Source of the DNA: a bacterium
Lineage (GTDB): Bacteria > Planctomycetota > Planctomycetia > Planctomycetales > Planctomycetaceae
DNA length: 61,272 bases
Reading direction: 5' to 3'
Assembly (NCBI GenBank): GCA_016124895.1
Contig: WGMU01000051.1
Span: 1-61,272 of the forward strand
Shown: positions 43,529 through 53,699 of the stretch, piece after piece
Position numbering within the stretch: position 1 is the stretch's first letter
How the letters are laid out: every line of letters begins with the position of its first letter
The notes under the pieces: model-generated
What the model saw: the letters and a program-made list of their open reading frames with translations, nothing else
Databases searched by the model: none
Told to the model about the DNA's origin: nothing
Made by a program: the position numbers and the translations under genes

Positions 43529-46500
43529 ATGTCCGATTGCGAATACTCGAATCGCCTGGCGGATTTCTTGAGCGGAAGATCTCCCGACGACGACTGGCCG
43601 GAACTTGAACGGCACCTGTCCGACTGCGACGAGTGCAGCGCAACAATCGACGGAACGTCCGCCGACACCGACGACGTGCTGTCGGTTCTTCGCGACTGCG
43701 TTTTCGGAGTGCTCTCGGAATCGGACCTGGCCAGCGGAGCCCCGAATGGCTCGGGCCTCAGTAGCGAAGCAATCAATGCCACAGCTCCCCGCGCCGAAGC
43801 AATCGAGTTTATCGAGCGGTTGAAACGCGAACTTGGTGAGCGGCTGCGGGCCTCGAAAACGGACGCCGGCAGTGTCGGCACCGAACAACCAGGCGGTGGT
43901 CCTCAGCGGTCTCCGGCCAGCGGCCAGCAGGATCAGGCAGGGTCTCAGCACACTCTGCCGGAGATTCCCGGCTGCCGCGATCTGCGAGTTGTCGGTCGCG
44001 GTGGAATGGGGCTGATCGTTCGGGCGTGGCGCGAGGTGCTCGAACGTGAAGTCGCCATCAAGCTGCCGATGCCATCAGCGATCGCCGACGAGCGGCGGAC
44101 AGAACGGTTCCTGCGCGAAATCCGAATTCAGGCGCAGCTGCGCAACGAGCATATCGTTCCGGTGGTTGACGCCGGACGCATCGATGGCCGGCCGTACGTG
44201 ATCATGGACTGGATCAACGGTCTCGACGTCGGCCGCGTTGCCGCGAAGTGCGCTCCGCTGTCGATCGCTGATGCCTGCGAAATCGTTCGTCAGGCAGCAC
44301 TGGGGCTCGAACACGCGCATCAGTTCCGGCAATCGGACGGCCGGCGGCTGATTCATCGCGACATCAAACCGTCCAACCTGATGCTCAATGCCGACGGCTG
44401 CGTCCTCGTTGCCGATTTCGGACTGGCCGTGCTGACGGGACTCGACGCCGACTTCACCGATCCCGGTGATGGCATCGTCAGCGACCAGTCGGCCCTGAAC
44501 GAGCTGACTGTCACGCTCGACCGGCTGACGCGAGAGAGCGAAATCGTCGGCACGCTCGACTATATCGCTCCGGAACAGTGCCAGCCTGGCGGCCAGATCG
44601 ACGCGCGGACCGACCTTTACAGCCTGGGCATCACGCTGTGGCGACTGCTGGCCGGTTCGCTGCCGTTTGACGGACCTCGGTACCAGACGGACCTGCAGAA
44701 GCTGATGGCTCACCGTTCGGAAAACGTGCCGAACGTCCGGACGCGAAAGGCCGATGTCCCACGCAAGCTCGACCAATTGATCGCCGAGATGACCGACCGT
44801 GATGCGTCACTCCGGCCAGAGTCGGTGACCGAAGTCGCCAGGCGGCTTGAACCGTTCTGTAAGGGGGCCGACCTGCGATCGCTGCTCCAGCAGGCTCGCA
44901 ACGAGAATGCCTCGCAGGTTTCTGCGACCCTGGCAAGACGACGGCGGCAGAAAGTTTTCTCCGTCGAAGCGACTGCGGGACTGGTCACACTGGTCCTCGC
45001 TGCCGCGGTCGTCATCGTGATCATCCAGACTCAGCGGGGCGACATCCGGCTCGCGGTCGACACCGACACTGGTGAGGTCACGCGGCTTGATGCGTCTGGC
45101 GGCGAGGGTCTCGTTAAGGCAGACGCCACGGCAGCGCCAGCCATACCCGATCCGGCAGCGATCCCTCTCCCGGACGATCCCGTCGAGCCGGTTGGTCCGG
45201 ACGCCCGCGAAGTTCTCTCGCGTTTTCTGAATCTCGGCGGAGAAGTTCACGTCCGCGATCTGCGAACCGGGAGTGTGCATCTGATTGGCCGCGCGGCGGC
45301 ACTGCCGGCTCACCTCGAAGGCACCCGCAGTATTTCGCTGAGCAATTCCACTCAGTTGCGGGACGAGGACCTCGCCGACCTGAGCCAGTTCACGCAACTC
45401 GAATCGCTGCATCTCAACGTGACGCCGATCGGCAATGCCGGGATGGCGCACATCGCCAAACTCTCCAATCTGAGAGACCTCGGCGTTTTTGCGACGCGGA
45501 TCAGCGATTCGGGAATGGTCCATCTGCGGTCGCTGCGGGAACTCAGAATTCTGCATCTGGCGATCACCGGTATCACCGACGATGGTCTGAGAAACCTGGC
45601 TGAGCTGGAACACCTGGAATGGCTGGCACTGGTGAAGTGCCATCGCGTCACTGGTGCGGCCTTCGAGGATCTGCAGAAACTCCAGAACCTGAAGTACCTC
45701 GACTTGAACAATACGGGACTCGATGACGAAGGCCTGCGTTGGATTTGCCAGCTTCCGGCAATCGAATACCTGCACACTGTCGGGACTCCGATATCGGATG
45801 CCGGAATGGTCTTCGTCGCGCGGCTGAAGAAGCTGAGACAGTTTCACCCCAACAATACGAGTCTCTCTGACGATGGCCTGTTGCTGTTGTCCGAGTGCCG
45901 CGAACTGGAAGAACTGGGACTGAATGGAACGCGGGTCGGAGACCGCTCGCTGTCCGTGATCGGAAAACTGCCGAAGCTGTCGCTGCTCGCACTGCAGGAC
46001 ACCGCGGTTACCGACACTGGCCTCGCTGAACTGGCCGGACTGTCGAATCTACGGCGACTGCTGCTGATCGGGTCGAAGGTCAGCGACGAAGGGGTTGCGG
46101 AACTCCGGGAGCAACTGCCCGAATGCGAGATTGACTTTCCGTCACCAGACCATCGCGTCGCTGCACGCTGCCTCGAAGTTCAAGGCAAGGTACGATTTCA
46201 CGACCAGCAACAGTTCGTGGCGCATCCCTCGCAGCTTGTCCGCAACGATCGAGCACTCCTGCAGGTCATCGACCTTTCCGAACGGACATTGCCTCCAGAC
46301 CTGCTGCCAGCCATTGCGAACCTCAAGTCTCTGCACTCGCTGAACCTCTCGAAGGCGCGGCTGTCGGCTGCCGATCTGGAACAGGTCAGCCGCTGCCGGG
46401 AACTTCGGTACCTGTGGCTGACCAATGTGAAACTGCCCGCAGAAGCGTACGGCCACCTTGCCACGGCGACGCAACTCGAATTACTCGACCTCAGCGGCAC

Positions 46501-46639
46501 GTCCCTGACAGATGCCGGTATCGAACGACTGCTGCATCTGAAACGGCTGAAAGAACTCATCCTGGCCGGGACGACAGTCACGAATGACGGCGCCACCCGG
46601 CTGCAGGCCGCTTTGCCAGACTGCGTCGTGACTCGCTGA
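43529..46639 (+). CDS. anti-sigma zinc finger-Ser/Thr kinase-LRR membrane protein
   Basis: The domain order over 1036 residues is as follows. A zf-HC2-like motif H-L-S-D-C-D-E-C comes first (about residues 29-36). A Ser/Thr kinase follows (about 150-440) with G-R-G-G-M-G, A-I-K, H-R-D-I-K-P-S-N (near 276), D-F-G and A-P-E-Q. Next is one membrane helix (about 485-505, L-V-T-L-V-L-A-A-A-V-V-I-V-I-I). Finally there are extracytoplasmic leucine-rich repeats of the L-x-x-L-x-L-x-x-T-x-[IV]-x-D-x-G type. The kinase motifs are intact. It probably senses through the LRR part, phosphorylates cytosolic targets and binds or controls the ECF sigma factor encoded just upstream. Confidence 0.9.
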   Translation: MSDCEYSNRLADFLSGRSPDDDWPELERHLSDCDECSATIDGTSADTDDVLSVLRDCVFGVLSESDLASGAPNGSGLSSEAINATAPRAEAIEFIERLKRELGERLRASKTDAGSVGTEQPGGGPQRSPASGQQDQAGSQHTLPEIPGCRDLRVVGRGGMGLIVRAWREVLEREVAIKLPMPSAIADERRTERFLREIRIQAQLRNEHIVPVVDAGRIDGRPYVIMDWINGLDVGRVAAKCAPLSIADACEIVRQAALGLEHAHQFRQSDGRRLIHRDIKPSNLMLNADGCVLVADFGLAVLTGLDADFTDPGDGIVSDQSALNELTVTLDRLTRESEIVGTLDYIAPEQCQPGGQIDARTDLYSLGITLWRLLAGSLPFDGPRYQTDLQKLMAHRSENVPNVRTRKADVPRKLDQLIAEMTDRDASLRPESVTEVARRLEPFCKGADLRSLLQQARNENASQVSATLARRRRQKVFSVEATAGLVTLVLAAAVVIVIIQTQRGDIRLAVDTDTGEVTRLDASGGEGLVKADATAAPAIPDPAAIPLPDDPVEPVGPDAREVLSRFLNLGGEVHVRDLRTGSVHLIGRAAALPAHLEGTRSISLSNSTQLRDEDLADLSQFTQLESLHLNVTPIGNAGMAHIAKLSNLRDLGVFATRISDSGMVHLRSLRELRILHLAITGITDDGLRNLAELEHLEWLALVKCHRVTGAAFEDLQKLQNLKYLDLNNTGLDDEGLRWICQLPAIEYLHTVGTPISDAGMVFVARLKKLRQFHPNNTSLSDDGLLLLSECRELEELGLNGTRVGDRSLSVIGKLPKLSLLALQDTAVTDTGLAELAGLSNLRRLLLIGSKVSDEGVAELREQLPECEIDFPSPDHRVAARCLEVQGKVRFHDQQQFVAHPSQLVRNDRALLQVIDLSERTLPPDLLPAIANLKSLHSLNLSKARLSAADLEQVSRCRELRYLWLTNVKLPAEAYGHLATATQLELLDLSGTSLTDAGIERLLHLKRLKELILAGTTVTNDGATRLQAALPDCVVTR

Positions 46640-46796
46640 CAGTCCAGCTCATCCCCACGGAAGTGGTGTGCGAGTCACTGAAACAATCCTCGGCCAGCTT
46701 GTTCCGACGTGTCTGCAAGTTGAGATTTTCGCGGCGCGCCCCAGCGTTCTCCTGGTAGCATGAAAAGTATCACACAGCAGTCAGGAACCCGCGAGA

Positions 46797-47933
46797 ATGA
46801 CGATTCAGATCAAGTGCCCGTGTGGAACCACGCTGAAGCTCAAAGATGAGGCATTGGGCAGGACCGTCCATTGCCGCCGCTGCCGCAAGGCGCACCGCGT
46901 TCCTCTTCGGCATGAAAAAACTCAGTCACCACAGGCAAAGGCGGTCCGATCCTCGGAAAACATCGGCCAGTATTCGATTCATCGCTCATGGCTGGGCGAC
47001 GAGATCACTGCCACAGACAGCAATGGAAACATTGTTCTGCGAGCAGATGTCGAGGGACGTGAACTGTTCGGGATCCGGGGTTCACGCTTATCAGGACTTG
47101 TCATGCACACGCTCCTGATGAGTTTTCTGCTGGGCCTGGTTGGCTGGTGGCAGGCGAGAGCCCTGGGATTCGTACTGTGGTCCGCAGCCGGGTTCCTGGT
47201 CGGGTATCTCGGATCGTACTGCTACGGCCTTTGGTTCGACGTGCTGAAGTGGCGCAGAACGGTGACAATCTATGAGCCCGGCCAGAAGAAACCACTGCTG
47301 CGGGTCCAGCCAGTAGAAGGTACATTGACAGAGCGGCGATTTGAATTGTCTGGGAGAGCCGGAAGGGGGCGGATTGTCGCAAACCGAAATCAACTTCTGG
47401 GGCCGTTGACTCGCATCTATTTCACCTTGAACGGCAGCCAACTGTTGACCGTCGAACTACAGGAGCCTGAACGGGAACCTGCCGGGTGCCTGTCGGTGCT
47501 GGCTGCACTGACCATGGCACCCGTCATCAAAATCATCCTGGTCATCCTGCTGTTCCCACTGGTCGCCCTGGCAATCTTTATCGAGGGAAATGCGCCCCTG
47601 GCCGCGATGGTCAGAGTTATTGCCGCAGTCATTGGAATCGCCGTCGCAGCAGCGTGCGTTATTCTGCCGGTTCTGAACGCAATCGGGGTATTCAAGTTCA
47701 CGTGGCTTTGGTTTCGGGATCAGTCTGGCGAGCAGCGGTTTGCACTTGCCTCACGAGGCTTCTTTGGACATTGCCTGATTCCTGAAGAAAAGCCTGCGTC
47801 TCCGGAACTCTGCCTGATCGTTTCGCTGCTCCGCATTGCTCGTATCCCGAGCCAGTTTATGGGCGAGTGCCAGATCGCCGATGCCGGCCTCCAACCACTG
47901 TCTCTCCTGAAGAAAAAGGAAGCGTGGCAATAA
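46797..47933 (+). CDS. zinc-ribbon multi-pass membrane protein of unknown function
   Basis: The 378-residue protein starts with a short zinc ribbon (C-P-C-G ... C-R-R-C, residues 8-28) of the kind that begins many planctomycete regulatory or membrane proteins. It has two groups of membrane helices, near 100-140 and 240-300. A beta-rich region with L-R-A-D-V-E-G-R-E-L-F-G-I-R and Y-E-P-G-Q-K-K-P-L-L-R lies between, like the scramblase-type or LURP-one-related fold. Ribosome-binding signal is weak (CGCGAG). The function is unknown. Confidence 0.7.
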   Translation: MTIQIKCPCGTTLKLKDEALGRTVHCRRCRKAHRVPLRHEKTQSPQAKAVRSSENIGQYSIHRSWLGDEITATDSNGNIVLRADVEGRELFGIRGSRLSGLVMHTLLMSFLLGLVGWWQARALGFVLWSAAGFLVGYLGSYCYGLWFDVLKWRRTVTIYEPGQKKPLLRVQPVEGTLTERRFELSGRAGRGRIVANRNQLLGPLTRIYFTLNGSQLLTVELQEPEREPAGCLSVLAALTMAPVIKIILVILLFPLVALAIFIEGNAPLAAMVRVIAAVIGIAVAAACVILPVLNAIGVFKFTWLWFRDQSGEQRFALASRGFFGHCLIPEEKPASPELCLIVSLLRIARIPSQFMGECQIADAGLQPLSLLKKKEAWQ

Positions 47934-48157
47934 GGGGCAAAACAATCGCGTGACTTGCTGCTGGCCAGGTTCTTTCACCAGCTGCGTCGAGGTTACCGGG
48001 ATTTTCAAAGCACGGGCTGACAAAGAAGTGGTCGACGCCATCGACGCAAGTCACAGATTCTGGCCGCAGGTTTCAGCGGTGCGTACCGGCGCTTTCTCCG
48101 ACAGCAGGACAAGAGACGCGGATTGCCGAAGCCCTCACACCGACCAAAGGACGAACC

Positions 48158-49108
48158 ATGCCGGCACATTGCCAGTCTCGCCGCGGATTCACGCTGATCG
48201 AACTGCTGGTTGTTATCGCGATCATTGCTGTGCTGGTCGCGCTGCTGCTGCCGGCGGTGCAGGCGGCGCGCGAGGCGGCGCGGCGGACGCAGTGTCGCAG
48301 CAATCTGAAGCAGATCGGGATCGCGCTGCACAACTACTCGTCGACACATTCCGTGCTGCCGCCGGGAGCAACTGTGAGAAATCCAGTGGTGTGGGACACC
48401 TGCCCCCGGCGGACTGGGACATCAACACCGTTTTTCCTGCTGTCTGGTCTCGACCTCGAAACGCTGGCGTCAACTTTCGACTGGGACATCGGTCCGCTGT
48501 GTGTCGATGGTGAGACGGCCAACCGCCCGGTCATCTCGACTCAGATACCCGTGCTGACCTGCCCGTCGGACTCGCCGGTCATCTATTCCGGCACAGGGTC
48601 GCTCGCCGGTGGGCCACGGTTTTCCAAGATCAATTATGGGGCCTGCTGGGGAGCGGACTCTGTTCGTGCCAGCGAGGCAGACTCGACGCTGAAAGGCACC
48701 TTCGGTATCAATTCGAACACGACTGAAGCCAACATCGCCGATGGAACCAGCAACACGATCGTCTATTCGGAAATGGTGCAGACGTCAGCCAACGACTTCC
48801 GCGCCGTGCTGATGCACGACCTGACGAACTACATCGTGACGCTGAATCCGCCGAATTCATTCGCGCGAGACCACGTGATCCACAATGCCGGCTTCTGCGA
48901 CAACCGCCCGGCACAGAACGAACCCTGCGTCGGCATCGGCCCGAATCCAAAGCTCGTGTACCTCGCCAGCCGCAGCCGTCACTCAGGCGGCGTCCACTCG
49001 TTGTTCGGTGATGGCCGCGTCAGGTTTCTCGGCGACATTGTCGATCTGAGCGTCTGGCAGGCGTTCGGGACCATTCAGGGCAACGAGTCGACAGGGGACG
49101 CCTATTGA
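48158..49108 (+). CDS. DUF1559 prepilin-like protein
   Basis: The 316-residue product begins with the type IV pilin-like N-terminus [16 protein letters not shown] (prepilin peptidase site G-F). It then has the DUF1559 hallmark [15 protein letters not shown] and L-P-P-G, with I-A-D-G-T-S-N-T and the C-terminal [22 protein letters not shown] lies 8 bases before the ATG. It is a second member of the family cut off at the left edge of the window. It is likely exported and membrane- or pseudopilus-associated; the exact role is unknown. Confidence 0.95.
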   Translation: MPAHCQSRRGFTLIELLVVIAIIAVLVALLLPAVQAAREAARRTQCRSNLKQIGIALHNYSSTHSVLPPGATVRNPVVWDTCPRRTGTSTPFFLLSGLDLETLASTFDWDIGPLCVDGETANRPVISTQIPVLTCPSDSPVIYSGTGSLAGGPRFSKINYGACWGADSVRASEADSTLKGTFGINSNTTEANIADGTSNTIVYSEMVQTSANDFRAVLMHDLTNYIVTLNPPNSFARDHVIHNAGFCDNRPAQNEPCVGIGPNPKLVYLASRSRHSGGVHSLFGDGRVRFLGDIVDLSVWQAFGTIQGNESTGDAY

Positions 49109-49289
49109 ACGCAGGCACGTCGCGATCGCCGGACTCGTCGGTATTCAGTCTCCGATCGCTGCGATACCTTCCGGACTGGCCAATGTCGATATCGATGCCG
49201 ACACTGTTGCTCGTATCGCTGCAAAGAGCTTCCAGGTTTGCGCTGATGGAGCGGCGGTCCTGCATTCCACTCTGAGCGTGTGATTTTTT

Positions 49290-51020
49290 GTGCCCAATAC
49301 CCGGACTCGCTTTCTGTTCCTCCTGGCAATCGCTGGATCGATTGTTGGATTGATGCGTGCGCAGGAGAGCTTGACGCTGGCGTCGTTGAGTGTGCTGATC
49401 TGGCTGCTGCTGGAGTGGATGCTGTTTCGGCTGCGAATTGTGTTTGTCGCACCGCGACTCGCATGTCGGCGAACGATCAACGGCAGCAGTTCGTCAGACG
49501 GAACGTTGTGGACCGGACGACAGGTTGAGATTGAGACCGTACTGCAGCTCGACAGCTTCCTGAGTCTGCCGCACGTCGTTTGCCGTGAAGCGTTGCCCGA
49601 TAACCTCCAGGTCGTCGCCGGTCAGGCTGCCTGCGTCGCCGGCATCGAACGATCGTATCCGCTGAAAGTGAAGTTCGACGTGATCGTTCCCGGCGCTGGC
49701 CGCGTCGAATTTCATGGTGTCAGCGTGCGGCTGAGTGATCGTTTTGGTCTGTACTCGGCGGATCGCTTTATTCCAGCGAAGCAGGTGTTTCGCGTGCTTC
49801 CGACAAGTGCCATGCCCGAACCGGGGCATCCCGTCACCAAGCGGCTCAATACGCAGATGCCACCGGGGATTCATCGGCTGCAGCGACCGGGCAGTGGTTC
49901 AGAGCTGCTCGAAATTCGCGATTACGTTCCCGGTGATCCGCCGAAATCGATCGCCTGGAAAATCTCGGCGCGGCGGGACAGTCTGATGACGCGCGAGTAC
50001 GAGAGCGAAGTCCCGGTCCGCACAACACTCTACATCGACGCGTCGTATCGCGCGCGAGCGGGTTCGTTCGGGTTTCGGCCGATCGATCAACTGCTGACAT
50101 GCGCCGGCAGCGTCGCTCAGGCCGCTCTGTCTGTCCGCGATCCAGTCGGTCTGGTCACGTTTCGAGAAACCGGTGTACGGCGCGTGCCAAGTGGTCAGGG
50201 CAGCCGGCACTACTTCCGACTGCTCAATGCGATGGCCGACGCCGCGGACGCGGGCGACCCACCGCCGGGAGTCTACTCGTCGGATCTGCTCGACTTTGCC
50301 TGGCAGATTTGCAGCGAACGATTTCCCGAACTGCTTGACCGGCGCGTCAATCCGCAGGTCCGTCGCTACTGGCCGTTGCGACGCGCGCGGCGACGAGCGT
50401 TGAACCGACGAACTTGCCTCGCTGCCGTTCTCGCTGAGCTGTACGCTCTGTCGTTCGAGCAAACGTTCCGACTGGAACGCGATGACCTGCTGCTGACTCA
50501 ATGGCTGCAGCGGTTTCTGATTGATCAGGGCTGCGCCTGGACCTGGCCGGTGATCGAACGCCGCAGTCGCGAGCTGCATGACTGGGATGGCAAATTTGAC
50601 ACTCTGACGCACGAACTGTCCCGCGCAATTCTGCACGGACACGATAACGAGCTGTTTGTCCTGCTGATCGATCTGGTCGACTATTCCGGACCGCTCGTCC
50701 GCCTGGAACGAATCATTCGGCTGGCGCGAGCGAAGCATCATCGCGTTTCGGTAATCTGCTCCTGGCCCGACACGTCGCCGACCGGAGTCGCCCCTGTTGC
50801 CGGGAGTGAAAGCTCAAACGCAGAGGCGACGATCTTCGATCAGCTTCTGCGGGCCGAGCGGCTCCGGATTGACTCAGCAGCGCAGCGGTTGCGCCGCGAA
50901 CTGCGCCGCTGTGGAGCGTCGGTCGCGTTTGCCACAGACGCGAACAGCATTCAGGGAACGCTGGCCGAAGCCGATCTTGCTCGGTTTGGCCGCGTGACGC
51001 ATGTCCGGAGCAGCCGATGA
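49290..51020 (+). CDS. DUF58 domain protein
   Basis: The 576-residue protein has two N-terminal membrane helices (about residues 5-45) and a DUF58/von Willebrand-A-like core with D-Y-V-P-G-D-P-P-K-S-I-A-W-K-I-S-A-R-R, the family signature. DUF58 proteins usually accompany MoxR AAA ATPases and transglutaminases, neither of which is next to this gene. The start is GTG 49290 with no good ribosome-binding site. The stop overlaps the next gene by ATGA. The 181-base spacer before it contains an open frame without a normal start codon, ending just before this gene. Confidence 0.85.
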   Translation: MPNTRTRFLFLLAIAGSIVGLMRAQESLTLASLSVLIWLLLEWMLFRLRIVFVAPRLACRRTINGSSSSDGTLWTGRQVEIETVLQLDSFLSLPHVVCREALPDNLQVVAGQAACVAGIERSYPLKVKFDVIVPGAGRVEFHGVSVRLSDRFGLYSADRFIPAKQVFRVLPTSAMPEPGHPVTKRLNTQMPPGIHRLQRPGSGSELLEIRDYVPGDPPKSIAWKISARRDSLMTREYESEVPVRTTLYIDASYRARAGSFGFRPIDQLLTCAGSVAQAALSVRDPVGLVTFRETGVRRVPSGQGSRHYFRLLNAMADAADAGDPPPGVYSSDLLDFAWQICSERFPELLDRRVNPQVRRYWPLRRARRRALNRRTCLAAVLAELYALSFEQTFRLERDDLLLTQWLQRFLIDQGCAWTWPVIERRSRELHDWDGKFDTLTHELSRAILHGHDNELFVLLIDLVDYSGPLVRLERIIRLARAKHHRVSVICSWPDTSPTGVAPVAGSESSNAEATIFDQLLRAERLRIDSAAQRLRRELRRCGASVAFATDANSIQGTLAEADLARFGRVTHVRSSR

Positions 51021-51811
51021 CAGTTCGCCGCGAAGGACGTCGTCGAATCGAATCGGAAACTCAGGCGTCACCAGTGCCCGGCAGCGCAATTGTCCCACTG
51101 GCGACAGCGGCAGCTCTGTCGGCATGGCTGCTCTCTCGCGGCTTTCCCTCAGAGTTGACCATTGCCGGGCTGCTGCTGCTGTTGATTGTGTTCTCGACAT
51201 TGCTGTTCCGCTCGGCGCTGATTCCCGCCGGGATGTTTCTGACGCAACTGGTGCTGACCGTTACCGAGCGCAGTTCACTGCACGATCGAGTGGATTTGTG
51301 GGACCAGGTCACGGCGTGCAGTCTGCTTGTTCTGTTGCTGAGTACGCAGCGTTATCTGCTGCTGCCCGAGCCAGCCGCGCTGACTCAGTGGCGACAGCAG
51401 CTTGCCGAGACGTTACGTGTGCCTCGCTGGCTGCGTCTGTCGCGACGGTCGCCATCAACCGATCAGATTGCCTGGCGTCGCAGTCCACATGTCAGCGAGT
51501 TTCTGCAGATGGCCATTCGAGTTGCGCTGGCGGTTGTCGTTGCGACCTGGCTGCTCGGACTTGTTCCGAACAATCTGCGAGCAGCAGACGACGTCGGGCT
51601 GATTCCGACAGCCCAGCGAGCAATCCGGCTGAGCCTCGGATTCGCGGTTGTCACCATTGTGTTTAATACACTGATCAACGCGGCTGCCTGGCGGCGACTG
51701 CCACTTCGAGCTGCCCGTTTGTTCCTGCGTGCGGAGCTTTCTGACTGGTGTGGCAGCGAAGTTCGCAGCATCCTGCGAGTGGAAGAGAAACATAAACGCC
51801 GACACCGCTGA
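51017..51811 (+). CDS. membrane protein coupled to DUF58 gene
   Basis: The 264-residue membrane protein has about six predicted helices (e.g. L-T-I-A-G-L-L-L-L-L-I-V-F and M-A-I-R-V-A-L-A-V-V-V-A-T-W-L-L). It overlaps the DUF58 gene by 4 bases (ATGA), so both are made together and probably form a complex. No catalytic motif is visible; it might fill the place of the membrane partner seen in other DUF58 loci. Confidence 0.7.
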   Translation: MTVRREGRRRIESETQASPVPGSAIVPLATAAALSAWLLSRGFPSELTIAGLLLLLIVFSTLLFRSALIPAGMFLTQLVLTVTERSSLHDRVDLWDQVTACSLLVLLLSTQRYLLLPEPAALTQWRQQLAETLRVPRWLRLSRRSPSTDQIAWRRSPHVSEFLQMAIRVALAVVVATWLLGLVPNNLRAADDVGLIPTAQRAIRLSLGFAVVTIVFNTLINAAAWRRLPLRAARLFLRAELSDWCGSEVRSILRVEEKHKRRHR

Positions 51812-51904
51812 CGTACTGTCACGCGTACTCGTCATCGCGACCTGCAGTTGCCTCGCGATCTGATACCGACAGCGACCACAGACTGAAACGTTCGGACCAT
51901 CGCC

Positions 51905-52111
51905 ATGTTTTCAATCCGCGAACTTGCCGGCTGGGGCCTGATCGCCATCGCTCTGATGTTTGTCTGGTCGGCATTCGACTTCCTGGAATCACAGAAAGTC
52001 GTCGAGGCCTCCGTGACGGTGTTCGCCGCCAGCTTCGTGTTCCGCGGCGGGATTCACCTGGTAAAGATGGCAACGGCGGCGAGAGTCGTGGTCGAAGCCA
52101 ACCAGAAATAG
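51905..52111 (+). CDS. small membrane protein
   Basis: The product is 68 residues with two predicted membrane segments (L-A-G-W-G-L-I-A-I-A-L-M-F-V-W and A-S-V-T-V-F-A-A-S-F-V-F) and a K-M-A-T-A-A-R-V-V tail. It is separated by 93 bases from the preceding gene and 37 from the sulfatase. The ATG at 51905 has no strong ribosome-binding site (CATCGCC upstream). Its composition and hydrophobic pattern support a real protein of unknown function. Confidence 0.6.
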   Translation: MFSIRELAGWGLIAIALMFVWSAFDFLESQKVVEASVTVFAASFVFRGGIHLVKMATAARVVVEANQK

Positions 52112-52148
52112 AACACCGGTAGCGCTGCGTTTACCCGCTCAATGGCGA

Positions 52149-53660
52149 ATGACCCGCCGAGGCATCCTCATGATTTTTAATCTGCGTGCGATCTCGATCC
52201 TGAGCCTTGTTGTCTGTGGCCCGCTGACGAGGCCGGTCCTGGCCGCTGCGCCAGAGGCCGCGGCAGTCAGCAATGACAGCAACACTCCACGACGACCGAA
52301 TATCCTTCTGCTGCTCGCCGATGATCTGGGGTACGGAGAACTCGGCTGCCAGGGAAATCCTCAGATTCCGACACCGCACATCGACTCGCTGGCGCGGCAC
52401 GGCATCCGCTTCACGCAGGGTTACGTGACCGCTCCGTACTGCAGTGCCTCGCGAGCCGGTCTGCTGACCGGAAAGTACCAGACGCGATTCGGTTACGAGT
52501 TCAATCCAGTCGGCGCATCGAACGAAGACCCCGCAGCGGGGCTTCCCGTCACCGAGCGAACTCTCGCCGACCATCTGCACGACGCCGGCTACGCAACGGG
52601 GTTGATCGGGAAATGGCATCTCGGAGGAACGGCGAAGTATCACCCGTACCGACGTGGCTTTGACGAGTTCTTCGGCTTTCTGCACGAAGGTCACTATTAT
52701 GTGCCACCACCGTATCACGGTGTCACGACGATGCTTCGTCGCCGCACGCTGCCGACCGGCGGCAAAGGACGCTGGATCAGCCGCGACGGGAAGCTCGTAC
52801 TGACAACGCATCTGGGCTATGACGAGCCGGATTACGACGCGGACAACCCGATCTATCGTGGCGGCCAGCCAGTCGAAGAGCACGCATATCTGACCGACGC
52901 ACTGACACGCGAAGCCGTCGACTTTATCGACCGCAACGCCGAGCGGCCGTTCTTTCTGTACCTCGCGTACAACGCAGTCCACAGTCCGCTGCAGGGGACC
53001 GATGCCTGCCTGCAGAAGTTCGCCGGGATCAATGACATTCACCGGCGCATCTTCGCGGCAATGCTCAGCAACCTCGACGACAGTGTCGGCGCGGTGCTGC
53101 AGAAACTGAGAGACGAACAACTCGAAGAAAACACGCTGATCTTCTTCATCAGCGACAACGGAGGGCCGACGCGCGAACTGACATCGAGCAACGCACCGTT
53201 GCGAGGCGAAAAGGGACAGGTCTACGAAGGCGGGCTCCGGGTGCCGTTTCTACTGCAGTGGAAAGGCCGGCTGCCGTCGGGAATGACATACGACGCGCCG
53301 GTGATTTCGCTCGACATCTTCGCCACCGCGTCGCGGGTTGCGAAACACAATCCGCCCGCCGGAATCGACGGCGTCGATCTGTTGCCGTTCCTGACAGGCG
53401 AGCGTTCCCGGTCGCCGCACGAGTCACTCTTCTGGCGGCTCGGCCAGCGCACGGCCATTCGCGTTGGTGACTGGAAACTGCTGAAGAACTCGCCGGGCCG
53501 CAGCAACGACGATGCCTGGGAGCTTTACAACCTCGCACAGGACATCAGCGAAACCCGCGATCTGGCCGCCAGAGAACCACAACGACTGCAACATCTCAAA
53601 GCCGAGTGGCAGCGATTCAACGCGCAGATGATTGATCCCGTCTGGCGTCCGCAGCGCTGA
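52149..53660 (+). CDS. cysteine-type sulfatase, secreted
   Basis: The 503-residue protein has a signal peptide, then R-P-N-I-L-L-L-L-A-D-D-L-G-Y-G-E-L (metal-binding aspartates). The active site C-S-A-S-R-A-G-L-L-T-G-K-Y has C98, the cysteine converted to formylglycine. F-F-I-S-D-N-G-G also matches the alkaline phosphatase-like fold. Sulfatases of this kind desulfate polysaccharides or other sulfate esters in the periplasm or outside, and are numerous in marine planctomycetes. A formylglycine-generating enzyme is required but not in this window. The ATG at 52170 is an alternative start with a GAGG site. Confidence 0.93.
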   Translation: MTRRGILMIFNLRAISILSLVVCGPLTRPVLAAAPEAAAVSNDSNTPRRPNILLLLADDLGYGELGCQGNPQIPTPHIDSLARHGIRFTQGYVTAPYCSASRAGLLTGKYQTRFGYEFNPVGASNEDPAAGLPVTERTLADHLHDAGYATGLIGKWHLGGTAKYHPYRRGFDEFFGFLHEGHYYVPPPYHGVTTMLRRRTLPTGGKGRWISRDGKLVLTTHLGYDEPDYDADNPIYRGGQPVEEHAYLTDALTREAVDFIDRNAERPFFLYLAYNAVHSPLQGTDACLQKFAGINDIHRRIFAAMLSNLDDSVGAVLQKLRDEQLEENTLIFFISDNGGPTRELTSSNAPLRGEKGQVYEGGLRVPFLLQWKGRLPSGMTYDAPVISLDIFATASRVAKHNPPAGIDGVDLLPFLTGERSRSPHESLFWRLGQRTAIRVGDWKLLKNSPGRSNDDAWELYNLAQDISETRDLAAREPQRLQHLKAEWQRFNAQMIDPVWRPQR

Positions 53661-53699
53661 CGGATGGGAGCATTCAGAGGCAATGCCCAACTTTGCCTG

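Noticed and set aside
49109-49283. Open frame between the DUF1559 and DUF58 genes (contains A-D-T-V-A-R-I-A-A-K-S)
   Set aside because: The composition is protein-like, but there is no ATG, GTG or TTG start with a ribosome-binding site, and it does not continue either neighbour. It may be a decayed remnant but is not supported.
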